Shown here: positions 34,893 to 44,642 of the stretch, in pieces | Layout of the letters: every line of letters starts with the position of its first letter | Numbering within the stretch: position 1 is the first letter of the stretch | Assembly: GCF_014207985.1 (NCBI RefSeq) | Contig: NZ_JACHMI010000001.1 | Location: 6,679,001-6,743,000, forward strand | Source: Nonomuraea rubra | GTDB lineage: Bacteria; Actinomycetota; Actinomycetes; Streptosporangiales; Streptosporangiaceae | Direction of reading: 5' to 3' | DNA: 64,000 nucleotides | The notes under the pieces: generated by a model | The model's database searches: none | The model's input: only the letters and a program-made list of their open reading frames with translations | What the model was told of the DNA's origin: nothing | Program-made: the position numbers and the translations under genes

Positions 34893-36902
34893 GTGCGTGC
34901 TCACGTTTTCAATCCCCTGCAGACCGTCCGTAATCTCGGCATCCTCGCCCACGTCGACGCGGGCAAGACCACCGTCACCGAGCGGATGTTGTACCTGACC
35001 GGCGCCACCTACAAGCGCGGCGAGGTGCACGACGGCACGACCGTCACCGACTTCGACCCCCAGGAGCGCGACCGCGGCATCACGATCTTCGCCGCCGCGG
35101 TGAGCTGCGAGTGGGACGGGCACCGGATCAACCTGATCGACACCCCTGGCCACGTCGACTTCTCCGACGAGGTGGAGCGTTCCCTGCGGGTGCTCGACGG
35201 CGCGGTCGCGGTGTTCGACGGCGTGGCCGGGGTGGAGCCGCAGAGCGAGTCGGTGTGGCGGCGGGCCGACCGCCACGGGGTTCCGCGCATCGCGTTCGTG
35301 AACAAGCTGGACCGGGCGGGCGCCGACCTCGACGCGGCGGTGGAGTCGATCCGCCGCAGGCTGCATCCGGCGCCGCTGGTCGTGCAGCTCCCGATCGGCC
35401 GCGAGGACGGCTTCGCCGGCGTGGTGGACCTGCTCGCCATGCGGGCCCTGGTCTGGGACGGCGGCGTGCTGGAGACCGGGCCGGTGCCCGAGCACCTGCT
35501 GGAGGAGGCTCGGCGGCGGCGCCGGCTGCTGGAGGAGGCGGTGGCCGAGCTGCATCCGGGCGTGCTGGAGGAGTTCTGCGCCGAGCCGTCGGTCTCCGAG
35601 GCGACGCTGGTGGCGGCGCTGCGCGAGCTGACGGCCGCCGGCGCGGGCCTGGTGGTGCTGTGCGGCTCCGCCTACCGGGACCGCGGGATCGAGCCGCTGC
35701 TGGACGCCGTCGTCCGGTACCTGCCCTCGCCGCTGGACGTGCCCGCCGTGCGCGGGCAGGACGGGCAGGCCCGCCCGGCCGATCCGGCTGCGCCGCTGGC
35801 CGCGCTGGCGTTCAAGGTGAGCGCGACGGCGACGGGACGGCTGACGTACCTGCGGATCTACTCGGGCACGCTACGGAAGGGGGACACGGTGCTGGACGCG
35901 GGCACGGGCCGGACCGAGCGGATCGGCCGGATCCTGCGGGTGCAGGCCGACCGGCACGCCGAGGCGGACCGGGCGGTGGCCGGCGACATCGTGGCCGTGG
36001 TCGGGCCGAAGGCGGCCCGCACGGGCACGACCCTGTGCGCGCCGGACGCCCCGCTGCTGCTGGAGCCGCCGGGCGCGACCGAGCCGGTGGTGTCCGTGGC
36101 CGTCGAGGCGCGCGGCAGCGGCGACGGCGACCGGCTGGCGGCGGCGCTGGCCCGGCTGGCCGAGGAGGATCCCTCGCTGGCCGTGCGTTCCGACGCCGAG
36201 ACCGGGCAGACCGTGCTGTCCGGGATGGGCGAGCTGCACCTGGAGGTGGCGGCGGAGAAGCTGCGGCGCGACCATCGGCTGGAGGTACGCGTCGGGCGGC
36301 CGCAGGTCGCGTTCAGGGAGACGGTCGCGCGTGGCGTGTCCGGGCTGCTGTACCGGCACGTCAAGCAGGACGGCGGCGCCGGGCAGTTCGCCCACGTGGT
36401 GATCGACGTCGAGCCGCTGGACGAGGGCTTCGCGTTCGCCTCGGCGGTGACCGGCGGCCGGGTGCCGCGCGAGTACGTGCGCGCGGTCGAGGCCGGCTGC
36501 CGGGACGCGCTGTCCGGCGGGCCGCTCGGCGGCCACCCGGTGACCGGGCTGCGGGTCACGCTGACCGACGGGGCCACGCACGTCAAGGACTCCTCGGAGA
36601 TGGCGTTCCGCACGGCCGGCCGGCTGGCGCTGCGCGAGGCGCTGCGCCAGTGCGCGATGGTGCTGCTGGAACCGGTGGTGGAGGTGACGGTGACCGTTCC
36701 GGACGAGATGGCCGGCGCCGTGCTGGGCGACCTGTCGGCGCGGCGGGGCCGCATCTCGGGCTCCGAGGCGCGGGCCGGCGCGGTGGTGATCACCGCGGTG
36801 GTGCCGCTGGCCGAGGTGTTCGGGTACGCGACCCGGCTGCGCAGCCGTACGCAGGGGCGGGGCACGTTCACCACGCGCCCCGCCGGGTACGCCCCCGCCT
36901 AA
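34893..36902 (+). CDS. Elongation factor G paralogue (possible ribosome-protection type)
   Basis: 669 residues from GTG 34893. GTPase motifs are complete: G1 AHVDAGKTT, switch RDRGITIF, G3 DTPGHVDF, G4 NKLD and a G5-like GSAY. Domain IV ([17 protein letters not shown]) and the RRGRISG region of domain V are present. [20 protein letters not shown] is EF-G-like with deviations seen in accessory copies. It is an extra factor, not the housekeeping fusA, since no rpsL/rpsG/tuf flank it. The attenuator-type leader suggests a stress or antibiotic-related role at the ribosome, as in Tet(M)/Fus-type protection, but this is inference. Confidence 0.85.
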   Translation: MRAHVFNPLQTVRNLGILAHVDAGKTTVTERMLYLTGATYKRGEVHDGTTVTDFDPQERDRGITIFAAAVSCEWDGHRINLIDTPGHVDFSDEVERSLRVLDGAVAVFDGVAGVEPQSESVWRRADRHGVPRIAFVNKLDRAGADLDAAVESIRRRLHPAPLVVQLPIGREDGFAGVVDLLAMRALVWDGGVLETGPVPEHLLEEARRRRRLLEEAVAELHPGVLEEFCAEPSVSEATLVAALRELTAAGAGLVVLCGSAYRDRGIEPLLDAVVRYLPSPLDVPAVRGQDGQARPADPAAPLAALAFKVSATATGRLTYLRIYSGTLRKGDTVLDAGTGRTERIGRILRVQADRHAEADRAVAGDIVAVVGPKAARTGTTLCAPDAPLLLEPPGATEPVVSVAVEARGSGDGDRLAAALARLAEEDPSLAVRSDAETGQTVLSGMGELHLEVAAEKLRRDHRLEVRVGRPQVAFRETVARGVSGLLYRHVKQDGGAGQFAHVVIDVEPLDEGFAFASAVTGGRVPREYVRAVEAGCRDALSGGPLGGHPVTGLRVTLTDGATHVKDSSEMAFRTAGRLALREALRQCAMVLLEPVVEVTVTVPDEMAGAVLGDLSARRGRISGSEARAGAVVITAVVPLAEVFGYATRLRSRTQGRGTFTTRPAGYAPA

Positions 36903-37399
36903 CCGGCGGTGAAGGAGATCCAGACGTCAGGAGGGACGTCGGGCCGGTTCGGCACGGCCAGGCGTTCCTCCGTCCACGCGGCGCCGGCGATCTCCGAGGC
37001 GACCCGCCGCCAGAACGCGACGGCCGTCGTGTTGGCGTCCTGGAAGGCGACCCGCCAGGGGCCGGGGTGACGCGCGATCACCTCTCGCACGACGGTCATC
37101 CCGATGCCGGCCCTGCGCGCGCCGCGGACCACGAAGAAGCTGTTCAGCACGCGTGCCGGGCCGGACAGCGCGCGCACGAACGCGAAGCCGACCGGCGACT
37201 CGCCGCTGGTGAACAGGTAGGCGGCCCAGTCGTCGTCGGCCAGCGCCGAGCGCAGCCGGTCGTTGTGGTAGGTGCCGTCGGCGCTGGGCAGGCCGCCCTG
37301 GAAGTCGGCCATGTCGTGGCGGAACATCAGCCAGAGCCGTTCGGCCGTGGGGTGGTCGGCGGCGGTCATCGGCCGCACGGTCACAGGTGGGGAAGTCAT
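36899..37399 (-). CDS. GNAT-family N-acetyltransferase
   Basis: 166 residues from ATG 37399 ([20 protein letters not shown]). Acetyl-CoA site region [20 protein letters not shown] and the C-terminal [20 protein letters not shown] are typical of GNATs with a C-terminal substrate loop. It is convergent with the EF-G paralogue, overlapping by four bases, so each 3' end terminates in the other gene. The substrate is not predictable. Confidence 0.82.
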   Translation of the reverse strand: MTSPPVTVRPMTAADHPTAERLWLMFRHDMADFQGGLPSADGTYHNDRLRSALADDDWAAYLFTSGESPVGFAFVRALSGPARVLNSFFVVRGARRAGIGMTVVREVIARHPGPWRVAFQDANTTAVAFWRRVASEIAGAAWTEERLAVPNRPDVPPDVWISFTAG

Positions 37400-37457
37400 A
37401 AAGAGATCTTCCGGCCGGGAGCGAACCCGGCCGGAAGGTAGAACATAGCAGGTTCGA

Positions 37458-40001
37458 TCATGGAGTGGTGACGGCGGCCCCCGTGACCGAGGACGACCAG
37501 TACAGCGCACCGGCCACCTGGGCGAACAGGCCCTTGGGATGGTTGCGGAACATCGGCTCGGTGCCGAACAGCACCACGGCCGCGCCGCGCTCGTCCCTGC
37601 CGCTGACCACGGCCGCCTGGCCCCTGGCCTGCTCCTGGCCGCCTCCCGAGCCGTCCTCCCTGGGCCGCCAGTGGCCGGCGACCAGCGGGCCGTCGGCCGC
37701 GTACGACTGCTCGACCGTGACCTCGGGCCCCAGGCCGGTGAACCAGAGCGGCGAGTACACGAACGAGTGGCCGGGCAGGCCGTCGTCGGCGGACACGACC
37801 CGGACCACGCCGTTGCCGTCCGCGTTCCCGGCCACCGTGGTGGCGGTCAGCAGGCCGGCAGCGGTGTTGAAGGTGGCGCCCGTCCGGCCCCTGGTGATGA
37901 CGCCGCCCGTGGCGAGGAACGCCTCGAGTGCCGTCCTGGCCGCCTGGTTGAGCGCCGCGTGGCTGAGGCCGCTGGAGACGTACAGGACGTCGGTGGCGCT
38001 CCAGTCGAAGCCCGCGTTCAGGATCGCGGTGGAGACGGGCGTGACGGGGAAGCCCAGCTCGCGCAGCGTGAACAGTTCGTCGGCGGAGGCCGCGGCGGCC
38101 ACGCGCACCGGAGCGAGAGGGGTGCCGGTGGCCGTGCCCGCGGGGGTGAAGGCGACGCCGTAGCGGTCGGCGACCGTCCTGGCGGCCTGCCTGGCCGTGG
38201 CGGGGACGATCGCCGTGCCGTCGTCCCAGGTCACCGCGATGCCCTGGGCGAGCAGGTCGTTGAGCGCCCTGACCTCCTTGGCGTCGCCGACCTCCAGCGC
38301 GAGCGCGCCGGGAGTGCGCGGGACCGACCCTGTCGGGGCGGCGGCCCTGACCGGCTCGGTACGCGCGCGCAGCGACTCGACCGGCTCGACCGTCGCGCCC
38401 CAGAGCAGGGCGTGGCTCCAGCCGGAGATGTCGTACATGGCGCCGACCCTGGGCGAGATGTCCGCGCCCGGCTCCAGCATGACGTTGGCCAGGCCGCGTT
38501 TCGGCTGCCGCATGTCCACGACGTACGAGCCGGCCGGGTACGTCCTGCCGCCCGAGCGGAACGCCGACCGCGCCCGCTCGACCCGGACGTCGTTGGCGAC
38601 CAGGTGGTCCACGAGGCGTGCGGCGGCCGTTGCCGAGCGCTGCCCGGACCCCGCCGGGATGACGTAGGCGCGCGGGAACGTGGTGGTGTAGACGTCCTCG
38701 GGCCCGAATCCGGGCACGATGCCGAGCGGCACCTCCTTGGCCGGCTCGCCCGCCGCGCCGCGCCGGAACACCTCGATCTGGTCGGCGATCAGCCGGTCGT
38801 GCCGGGCCTGCACGAAGCCGTAGGTGGCGCGCACCGCCGCGGCGGCCACGTCGGTGTTGATGGCCGAGCGGCGGCGCAGCTCCTCGACCGGCTCGTTGCT
38901 GTAGGCGGGCTCGTTGACGTCGAGGGGGATCTCCACCGTGTGCGCGGCGACCGTGCCGTGGAACGGCGCGTACTGCGGGGTGAAGATCGGCGGCCAGTCG
39001 TCCCAGCCGTCCGTGGAGTCGCGGAACGGGATCTGCGCCGGCTCCACGCCGTCCTTCTCCGGGGTGTAGCCGAGCGCGTTGACGGCGGCCTCCATGCCGA
39101 GGCCGTTGGCGTAGGTGTTGGTGATGAACAGGTCGTACTCGTAGTTGGCGCCGTGCGGCGGGGTGGTCGGCTCGATGAGCGTGCCGTTGACGTAGCCGTG
39201 CAGGTCGACCAGGGCGACCGGCTGGGTGTCCATGATGGCCTGGCGCATCGCGCGCGCCTCGGGCTGGGAGGCGGTGACGAAGTCGCGGTTCAGGTCGAAG
39301 CCGGCGCCGTTCTGGCGCACGCCGTTGACGCGGCCGTCGGGGTTGGCGGTGACGTTGAAGTACAGGCGGTTGCGGGCGAGCAGGCTCGCGACCGCCGGGT
39401 CCTTGCTGGTGGCGAGCTGCTCGATGGTGCGCAGGGACGCGTCGGTGCCCTCCCACTCGTTGCCGTGGATGTTGGCGTTGATGAAGATCGGCGCCTTGTA
39501 CCGCGCCGCGAGCCACCGGTCGCGGGCGGCGGCGGCCGGGTCGTGCTCGATGCGCTCGCGGATGCGCTCCTGCTCGCGCGCCCTGGCCTCGCTCTCCGGC
39601 TCGGTGACGGTGACGAGGTAGAGGTCGCGGCCCTGGTACGAGCGGCCGATGATCTCCACGCTCACCCGGTTGCTGCGCTGCTGCAGCTCGTTCAGCTTGG
39701 GCGCGATGCCGTGGTACGGCACCAGGCCCAGCTTGATCGAGGAGTCGGCCGGGTTCGCCGGCGGCAGCGGCAGCCTCGTCTGGCGCGGGTAGCCGCGCTC
39801 GCGCGAGTGCCCGTACGGTTGCGCCTCGGGCATGGCCCTGGCGTCGAGGGCGGCGGCCTGCTCGGGCACCCCCGCGGCGACCTCGTTCCGCTCGGGGCCG
39901 TTGCCGAAGTCCCTGACGGGCGGTGCCGGATCGGCCAGGGCGGCCGGTGCGGGCATGGCGAGGAGTGCGGCCGCGACGGTCACGGCCAGAAGACGGCGCA
40001 T
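37458..40001 (-). CDS. Secreted M14-family zinc carboxypeptidase, large form
   Basis: 847 residues from ATG 40001. A signal peptide (LLAVTVAAALLAMPAPAALA) leads to an M14 domain with the zinc pair in NIHGNEWEGTD, the substrate region NPDGRVNGVRQNGAGFDLNR, LVDLHGYVNG with the third zinc ligand, and the catalytic Glu in HTVEIPLD. A C-terminal half of about 420 residues has no clear assignment and may bind substrate or cell wall. Its ATG overlaps the stop of the second M14 gene (TGATG), so the two peptidases are made together. It should trim C-terminal residues of peptides outside the cell. Confidence 0.88.
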   Translation of the reverse strand: MRRLLAVTVAAALLAMPAPAALADPAPPVRDFGNGPERNEVAAGVPEQAAALDARAMPEAQPYGHSRERGYPRQTRLPLPPANPADSSIKLGLVPYHGIAPKLNELQQRSNRVSVEIIGRSYQGRDLYLVTVTEPESEARAREQERIRERIEHDPAAAARDRWLAARYKAPIFINANIHGNEWEGTDASLRTIEQLATSKDPAVASLLARNRLYFNVTANPDGRVNGVRQNGAGFDLNRDFVTASQPEARAMRQAIMDTQPVALVDLHGYVNGTLIEPTTPPHGANYEYDLFITNTYANGLGMEAAVNALGYTPEKDGVEPAQIPFRDSTDGWDDWPPIFTPQYAPFHGTVAAHTVEIPLDVNEPAYSNEPVEELRRRSAINTDVAAAAVRATYGFVQARHDRLIADQIEVFRRGAAGEPAKEVPLGIVPGFGPEDVYTTTFPRAYVIPAGSGQRSATAAARLVDHLVANDVRVERARSAFRSGGRTYPAGSYVVDMRQPKRGLANVMLEPGADISPRVGAMYDISGWSHALLWGATVEPVESLRARTEPVRAAAPTGSVPRTPGALALEVGDAKEVRALNDLLAQGIAVTWDDGTAIVPATARQAARTVADRYGVAFTPAGTATGTPLAPVRVAAAASADELFTLRELGFPVTPVSTAILNAGFDWSATDVLYVSSGLSHAALNQAARTALEAFLATGGVITRGRTGATFNTAAGLLTATTVAGNADGNGVVRVVSADDGLPGHSFVYSPLWFTGLGPEVTVEQSYAADGPLVAGHWRPREDGSGGGQEQARGQAAVVSGRDERGAAVVLFGTEPMFRNHPKGLFAQVAGALYWSSSVTGAAVTTP

Positions 40002-42037
40002 CAACGCTCCCTGTAGTCGGCGGCGATCCCGATGAGCGAGATGAGGCCCGAGGCGAACTCCATCGCCTCCGCGTGGCCCTCCTCGAACGGCGGCTGGAAG
40101 CCCACGCCCTCCCACGTGCGGGTCGCCGGGTTCCACAGGTCGGCGCCGACCTCGAAGTCCCAGCCGTAGATGCCGAAGTCGTACCAGAGCTCGTCGGCGG
40201 AGTTTCCGGCCGCCGAGTACAGCACGTCCGTGACCGGCCCGGTCTGCTGCGGCCAGATGACGGTGCCCCGCTCGCCGGCGATGGCCTCCTCGATCGTGCG
40301 GGCCGAGCGCAGGAAGTAGGCCAGGTCCTGCTGCGAGGGCCTGGGCAGGGTGACGCGGCCGTCGAGCTTGTACGCGCCGGGAGGCCACATGAAGAAGCCG
40401 CCGTAGCTGTGCACGTTCATGGCGAACTTGATGTTGCGGTACTTCTGCGCCAGCCAGATGACGTTGCGGCTCTCGGGCTCGGAGTGCTCGCCGGGGCCGG
40501 CGTACGTGCCGCTCTGGCAGTTGGCCGAGGCGCCGAAGTAGCCGTCGGACAGGGAGCCGACGGCGTAGTTGCGGTTGACGTCCACGCCCCAGGTGTTGCG
40601 CAGCGCCGGGTCGGACTGCTGCGGCGGGCAGTGGTTCGTCATGTTCTTCCGCTGGGAGTTGAAGTCGTAGAAGCTGTAGTTGGCGCCGTCGGGGTTGACG
40701 GTCGGCACGATGAAGATGTCGGTGCGCTCCAGCAGCCGGCGCGTCACCCTGTCGCGGGCGTAGTTGCGCAGCAGCCGCTCGGCGGCCTCGATCGTGACCA
40801 GCGGCGTCACCCATTCCCTGGCGTGCTCCTGCGAGTAGGCGAGCACGCCGGTGCGCGAGCCATCGCGGCGCTCGCCGATGCGCAGCGCGAGCACGGTCGC
40901 GGGCGCGCGGGAGACGTCGGCCGGGGCGTTGAGGAAGTCGTCGAGCTGGACCGGCGGCGCGGGTGCCATGACGCCGGCGCCCGGGTCCGTGCGGTAGAGG
41001 GCGGCCCTCACGGGGATGCCGGGCACGGCGTTGACGGCCGCGACGACCTGGGCGGCGGTGCTGACGGGCGTGCCGGAGCCGTCGGTGGCCAGGCTGACGG
41101 TGATGAGCTTGCCGTTGACGGTGACCTGTAGCGGCCGGTCGGGCGCGCCGGGGTTGACCAGCTCGACGGACAGGTCGTTGCCGCCCTCGGAGCCGTACGC
41201 GGCCGAGGTGACGACGACGGCCGCGCCGGGCGGGGTGCCGATCAGCGCCTGGGCGTGCCTGCGGTAGCCGTTCGTCTTGTGCGGCAGCGCGATCAGGTCG
41301 GTGAGCTTGGGGAACTGCCGGTGCAGCGCCTTGATGCGCTCGTTGAGCTGGGCCGGCGGCATGTACTGGGTGACGAAGTCCTTCTGGTAGCCGCGGCCGG
41401 TGTGGTCGGGCCGCTCGCCGTCGGGCCATTCGCCGACGCGGGCCTCGGCCCTGCCGCCGCCGGTGGAGGTGACGGTGATGCGGTGCGGCCGGTCGTCCGC
41501 GGGGACGGGGGTGCTGAACTGGTGTCCCAGGTACGCGCCCGCGTCCACGTACGCGATCATCTCGGCCTGCCCGGTGGTGCCGCGCCTGCCCTGCCAGGTG
41601 ACGGTGAGCGTGGCGGCCTGGGCGGCGGAGCTGCTGGCCTCGACCGACAGGAAGTACCCGTCGCGGGACCTGAACCAGACCGCCCGCTCGACGACGAGCT
41701 GGTCCTGCTGCGTGACGGTGGTGGTCGTGCGGGCCGCCGGCGGCGCGCTGCCGGACGCCCGGGTGACGCCCGCGGGCAGGGCGGCGAGCTGGCTCGGCGT
41801 GAGCACCGCGTCGATGCGGACGCTGCCGTCCGCCTGCGGGCGTACGCGTTCGGTGAGGTCGGCGCCGGAGGCGACGAGCCGCTCCATGGCGGCCGCGTCC
41901 GGCACGGACAGCGTGACCAGGGAGACCGGCTCCGGGTCGGCGGGTCCGGCGACCGCCGGGACTGATGGCGCGGGTGCCAGGAACAAGGTCGTGACGACGG
42001 TCAGCAGAACGACTGCGGACGCCCGTAAGCCGTGCAT
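40001..42037 (-). CDS. Secreted M14-family zinc carboxypeptidase with inserted domain
   Basis: 678 residues from ATG 42037 after GGAGGGGTAC. A signal peptide (AVVLLTVVTTLFLAPAPS) is followed by a pro-like N-terminal region. The M14 domain has SQEHAREW, NPDGANYSFYDF, DVNRNY, MNVHSYGG and the catalytic Glu in WDFEVG. Between ALIGTPPG and VLAYSQEHAREW lies an insertion of about 120 residues (AAYGSEGGNDLSVELVN ... ALYRTDPGAGV) that splits the catalytic fold before the zinc site. It resembles a small beta domain; I do not recognise it. Confidence 0.88.
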   Translation of the reverse strand: MHGLRASAVVLLTVVTTLFLAPAPSVPAVAGPADPEPVSLVTLSVPDAAAMERLVASGADLTERVRPQADGSVRIDAVLTPSQLAALPAGVTRASGSAPPAARTTTTVTQQDQLVVERAVWFRSRDGYFLSVEASSSAAQAATLTVTWQGRRGTTGQAEMIAYVDAGAYLGHQFSTPVPADDRPHRITVTSTGGGRAEARVGEWPDGERPDHTGRGYQKDFVTQYMPPAQLNERIKALHRQFPKLTDLIALPHKTNGYRRHAQALIGTPPGAAVVVTSAAYGSEGGNDLSVELVNPGAPDRPLQVTVNGKLITVSLATDGSGTPVSTAAQVVAAVNAVPGIPVRAALYRTDPGAGVMAPAPPVQLDDFLNAPADVSRAPATVLALRIGERRDGSRTGVLAYSQEHAREWVTPLVTIEAAERLLRNYARDRVTRRLLERTDIFIVPTVNPDGANYSFYDFNSQRKNMTNHCPPQQSDPALRNTWGVDVNRNYAVGSLSDGYFGASANCQSGTYAGPGEHSEPESRNVIWLAQKYRNIKFAMNVHSYGGFFMWPPGAYKLDGRVTLPRPSQQDLAYFLRSARTIEEAIAGERGTVIWPQQTGPVTDVLYSAAGNSADELWYDFGIYGWDFEVGADLWNPATRTWEGVGFQPPFEEGHAEAMEFASGLISLIGIAADYRER

Positions 42038-42146
42038 GTACCCCTCCAGAAAGATCCCTTCTGGGGCTCATTGAAAGCCGACAATCACCAACCGGCAAGA
42101 CCCAGGAAATTCACGACCTCTCGGACAAACCACCCGAGGTGCTCGG

Positions 42147-42947
42147 TCATGACGCTGTGACGTGCGGGACCGCGTCGTAGGCCGCCCAGTCGGCGCTGAT
42201 CGCGCTCGCCGTCTTCAGCAGCAGCGGCAGGTGCTCCTCGGTGAGCTTCTCGAGTGAGGTCTCGGCGGCGTGCGCGTTGACGTTCACGGCCGCGATCACG
42301 TTGCCCAGGCCGTCGCGCAGCGGCGCCGCCACCGACCTGATGCCCAGCGCGAGCTGCTCGTCGGTGATCGCCCAGCCCTTGGCCCGCACCGCACGCAGCG
42401 CCGCCTCGCGCTCCCTGGCGTCCGGGCGCCAGCGCGGCTCGATGCCGGAGCGGCTCGGCTCGGACAGCACCCGCTCCACCTCGGCCGGCGGCAGCGCCGC
42501 CAGCAGCACCTTGCCCAGGGACGTCTGCAGCGCCGGGAAGCGGGTGCCGATCTGCACCGACAGGGCGACGATCTTCGGGACGGAGACCCTGGCCACGTAC
42601 ACGATGTCGGAGCCGTCGAGCTGGGCGATCGAGGACGACTCGCGCGTCAGCGTGACCAGCCGCTCCAGGTGCGGGCGGGCCACCTCCCACAGGCCCATCG
42701 AGCGCACGTACGACACGCCCAGCTCCAGCACCCTCGGCGTGAGCGCGAACCCGCCCTGCTCCGGCCTGGCGTAACCCAGCTCCTGGAGGGTGAGCAGGAT
42801 GCGGCGGGCCGTCGGGCGGGCCAGGCCGGCGGCCGTCGCCACCTCGGTCAGCGACATGACCGGGCGGCCCGGCTGGAAGGCCCTGATGACGTCGAGGCCG
42901 CGTGCCAGCGCCTCGATGAAGTCAGGTCCGGTCTCACCACGTGCCAT
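42147..42947 (-). CDS. IclR-family regulator (PcaR/PobR-like)
   Basis: 266 residues. The winged helix is MSLTEVATAAGLARPTARRI followed by LQELGYARPEQGGF; the effector domain has IVYVARVSVPKIVALSVQIG, FPALQTSLGKVLLAALP and LGIRSVAAPLRD. This form is typical of regulators of aromatic-acid catabolism. It lies 49 bases downstream of the amidohydrolase on the same strand and beside the divergent ring-cleavage operon, so it probably controls both. Confidence 0.88.
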   Translation of the reverse strand: MARGETGPDFIEALARGLDVIRAFQPGRPVMSLTEVATAAGLARPTARRILLTLQELGYARPEQGGFALTPRVLELGVSYVRSMGLWEVARPHLERLVTLTRESSSIAQLDGSDIVYVARVSVPKIVALSVQIGTRFPALQTSLGKVLLAALPPAEVERVLSEPSRSGIEPRWRPDAREREAALRAVRAKGWAITDEQLALGIRSVAAPLRDGLGNVIAAVNVNAHAAETSLEKLTEEHLPLLLKTASAISADWAAYDAVPHVTAS

Positions 42948-42996
42948 GTACGCCCTCGCTCGTTTCTGGATCTGCTCGATCCGACTTTAGGGTCTC

Positions 42997-44430
42997 CTAC
43001 AGGCGGTGGGTGGAGTCGCTGCGGTAGTCGGTGTAGGTGTAGGGGTTGTCGAGGACCTTGGTGGTCGGGATGTCGGGGTTCATGCCCTTCTCCCAGGCCT
43101 CCTCCCCCATCTCGCCCTTGAGGAAGTCGACCGTGCGCTCGACCGCGGCCCGCGCGGCCGCCAGGTCGATCCCGGCCAGGCGGTGCTCGTGCTTGACGAC
43201 CCGGCCGTTCACGAGCACGGTGTGCACGTCGCCGCGCTGTGCCTGGAACGCGACGTGCCCGAACGGGTTGAGCACCGGGAACGACACGGGCGAGTGGTCG
43301 TTCTTGATGAGCACGAGGTCCGCCTTCTGGCCGGGCGCGAGGGTGCCGAGGTCGTCGCGGCCGATGGCGGCGGCGCCGCCCCGGGTGGCCCAGTCCACGA
43401 CCTGATCGGCGCGGAGCGCGCAGTGCGTGACCGTCTCGCTCTTGGCGTGCGCCTCCAGGTGCTCGCGGGAGCGGTCGGCGCCGAGCGTGGCGCGCATGGC
43501 GGAGAACAGGTCGCCGCTCCACCACACGCTGGTGTCCATGGACAGCGAGACGGGGATGCCGTGCGAGCGGATGGCCCAGGTGGGCGGGTAGCCCTGGCCC
43601 GCGCTCTGCTCGCTCTCCGTGGAGACCGAGATGGAGCCGCCGGTGGCCGCGATGCGGTGGTAGGAGTCGGCCGACAGCGAGGCGGCGTGCACGTAGATGG
43701 TGCCGGGAGTCATGAAGCCGTGCTCGTACATCAGCCGGATGCCGTCGTCGCCGGTGGCGCCCCACACGCCGGCGTGCGTGGTGATGGTCACGCCGAGGTC
43801 GCGGGCGACCTCGAAAGCGGGCTGCTCGGGGAACGACGGGTCGCCGAGCACGTCGAACGCCATCTGGAAGCCGAGCATGCCGTCGCCGGTGATCCTCCTG
43901 CGCACGAAGTCGCGGAACTCCGGCGCCGTCGCCCACTCGGCGGGCGGCTGCTGGATGTTGCCGTACGCGAGCACGTACCGGCCCGGCACCGACCGCAGCG
44001 CGTCGGCGGCGGCGTCGGCGTGGTCGGGGGTGCGCAGGCCGTGCGACCAGTCGACGACGGTGGTGACGCCGGCGTCCAGGGCCTCGATCGCGGCCAGCGT
44101 GTTGCCCGCGTGCACGTCCTCGGGCCGGAACAGCTTGCCGTACTCCAGGTAGAACCAGACGAAGTACTGCGTGAGCGTCCAGTCGGCGCCGTAGCCGCGC
44201 AGCGCGGTCTGCCACATGTGGCGGTGCGTGTCGATCATGCCGGGCATGACGATGCCGCCGGAGGCGTCGATCTCGGCGGCGCCTTCCGGGGCCTCCAGGC
44301 CGGGGCCGACGGCGGCGATCGTGTCCCCGGTGACGAGGACGTCCGTCTCGGGCAGCACGCGGCGGCCGTCCATGGGCAGCACGGTGCCGCCGCGCAGCAC
44401 TATGGGGCGTCCGGCCTCGAAGTCGTTCAT
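42997..44430 (-). CDS. Amidohydrolase of the MTA/SAH deaminase-atrazine hydrolase group
   Basis: 477 residues. Metal ligands are visible in DTHRHMWQTALRGYG, TTHAGVWGATGDDG and the HAASLS and SMDTSVWW motifs; the C-terminal LAPGQKADLVLI is typical. The group removes amino or other groups from heteroaromatic rings, or hydrolyses ring amides. It is transcribed with the IclR gene and away from the dioxygenase operon. It may make the ring-cleavage substrate from a nitrogenous aromatic, but no specific substrate is visible. Confidence 0.85.
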   Translation of the reverse strand: MNDFEAGRPIVLRGGTVLPMDGRRVLPETDVLVTGDTIAAVGPGLEAPEGAAEIDASGGIVMPGMIDTHRHMWQTALRGYGADWTLTQYFVWFYLEYGKLFRPEDVHAGNTLAAIEALDAGVTTVVDWSHGLRTPDHADAAADALRSVPGRYVLAYGNIQQPPAEWATAPEFRDFVRRRITGDGMLGFQMAFDVLGDPSFPEQPAFEVARDLGVTITTHAGVWGATGDDGIRLMYEHGFMTPGTIYVHAASLSADSYHRIAATGGSISVSTESEQSAGQGYPPTWAIRSHGIPVSLSMDTSVWWSGDLFSAMRATLGADRSREHLEAHAKSETVTHCALRADQVVDWATRGGAAAIGRDDLGTLAPGQKADLVLIKNDHSPVSFPVLNPFGHVAFQAQRGDVHTVLVNGRVVKHEHRLAGIDLAAARAAVERTVDFLKGEMGEEAWEKGMNPDIPTTKVLDNPYTYTDYRSDSTHRL

Positions 44431-44572
44431 GGCACGCTCCTCGCTTGCGAACGATTGTCCGCTGTACGGTCACCGTCACTGTGATGAACCGGTGATGTGC
44501 TGTCAAGACGGTTGACGGGGGCCGGGGCGCGTGCTGTGATCGCTTGGGCGGACATTCGTCCGTTACGCGGAC

Positions 44573-44642
44573 GCGAGGTGGAGCTGGATGACTGACGGGC
44601 CTTTGGTGCGAGGTGGGGCCGGATGACTGACGGGCCGTTGTC
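44573..44642 (+). repeat. 35-bp tandem duplication of an RBS-start region
   Basis: Two 35-base copies (44573-44607, 44608-44642) carry GCGAGGTGG, a short spacer and ATGACTGACGGGCC. The first copy's ATG (44588) runs only 12 codons to a stop overlapping the second ATG; the second (44623) opens the CoA-transferase. The copies differ at a few positions, so the event is not recent. Confidence 0.8.

Noticed and set aside
37458..42098. One continuous frame of about 1,500 codons on the minus strand
   Set aside because: The upper half is a shadow of the M14 gene at 40001-42037, which has signal peptide, zinc motifs and its own start; the real lower gene starts at ATG 40001.
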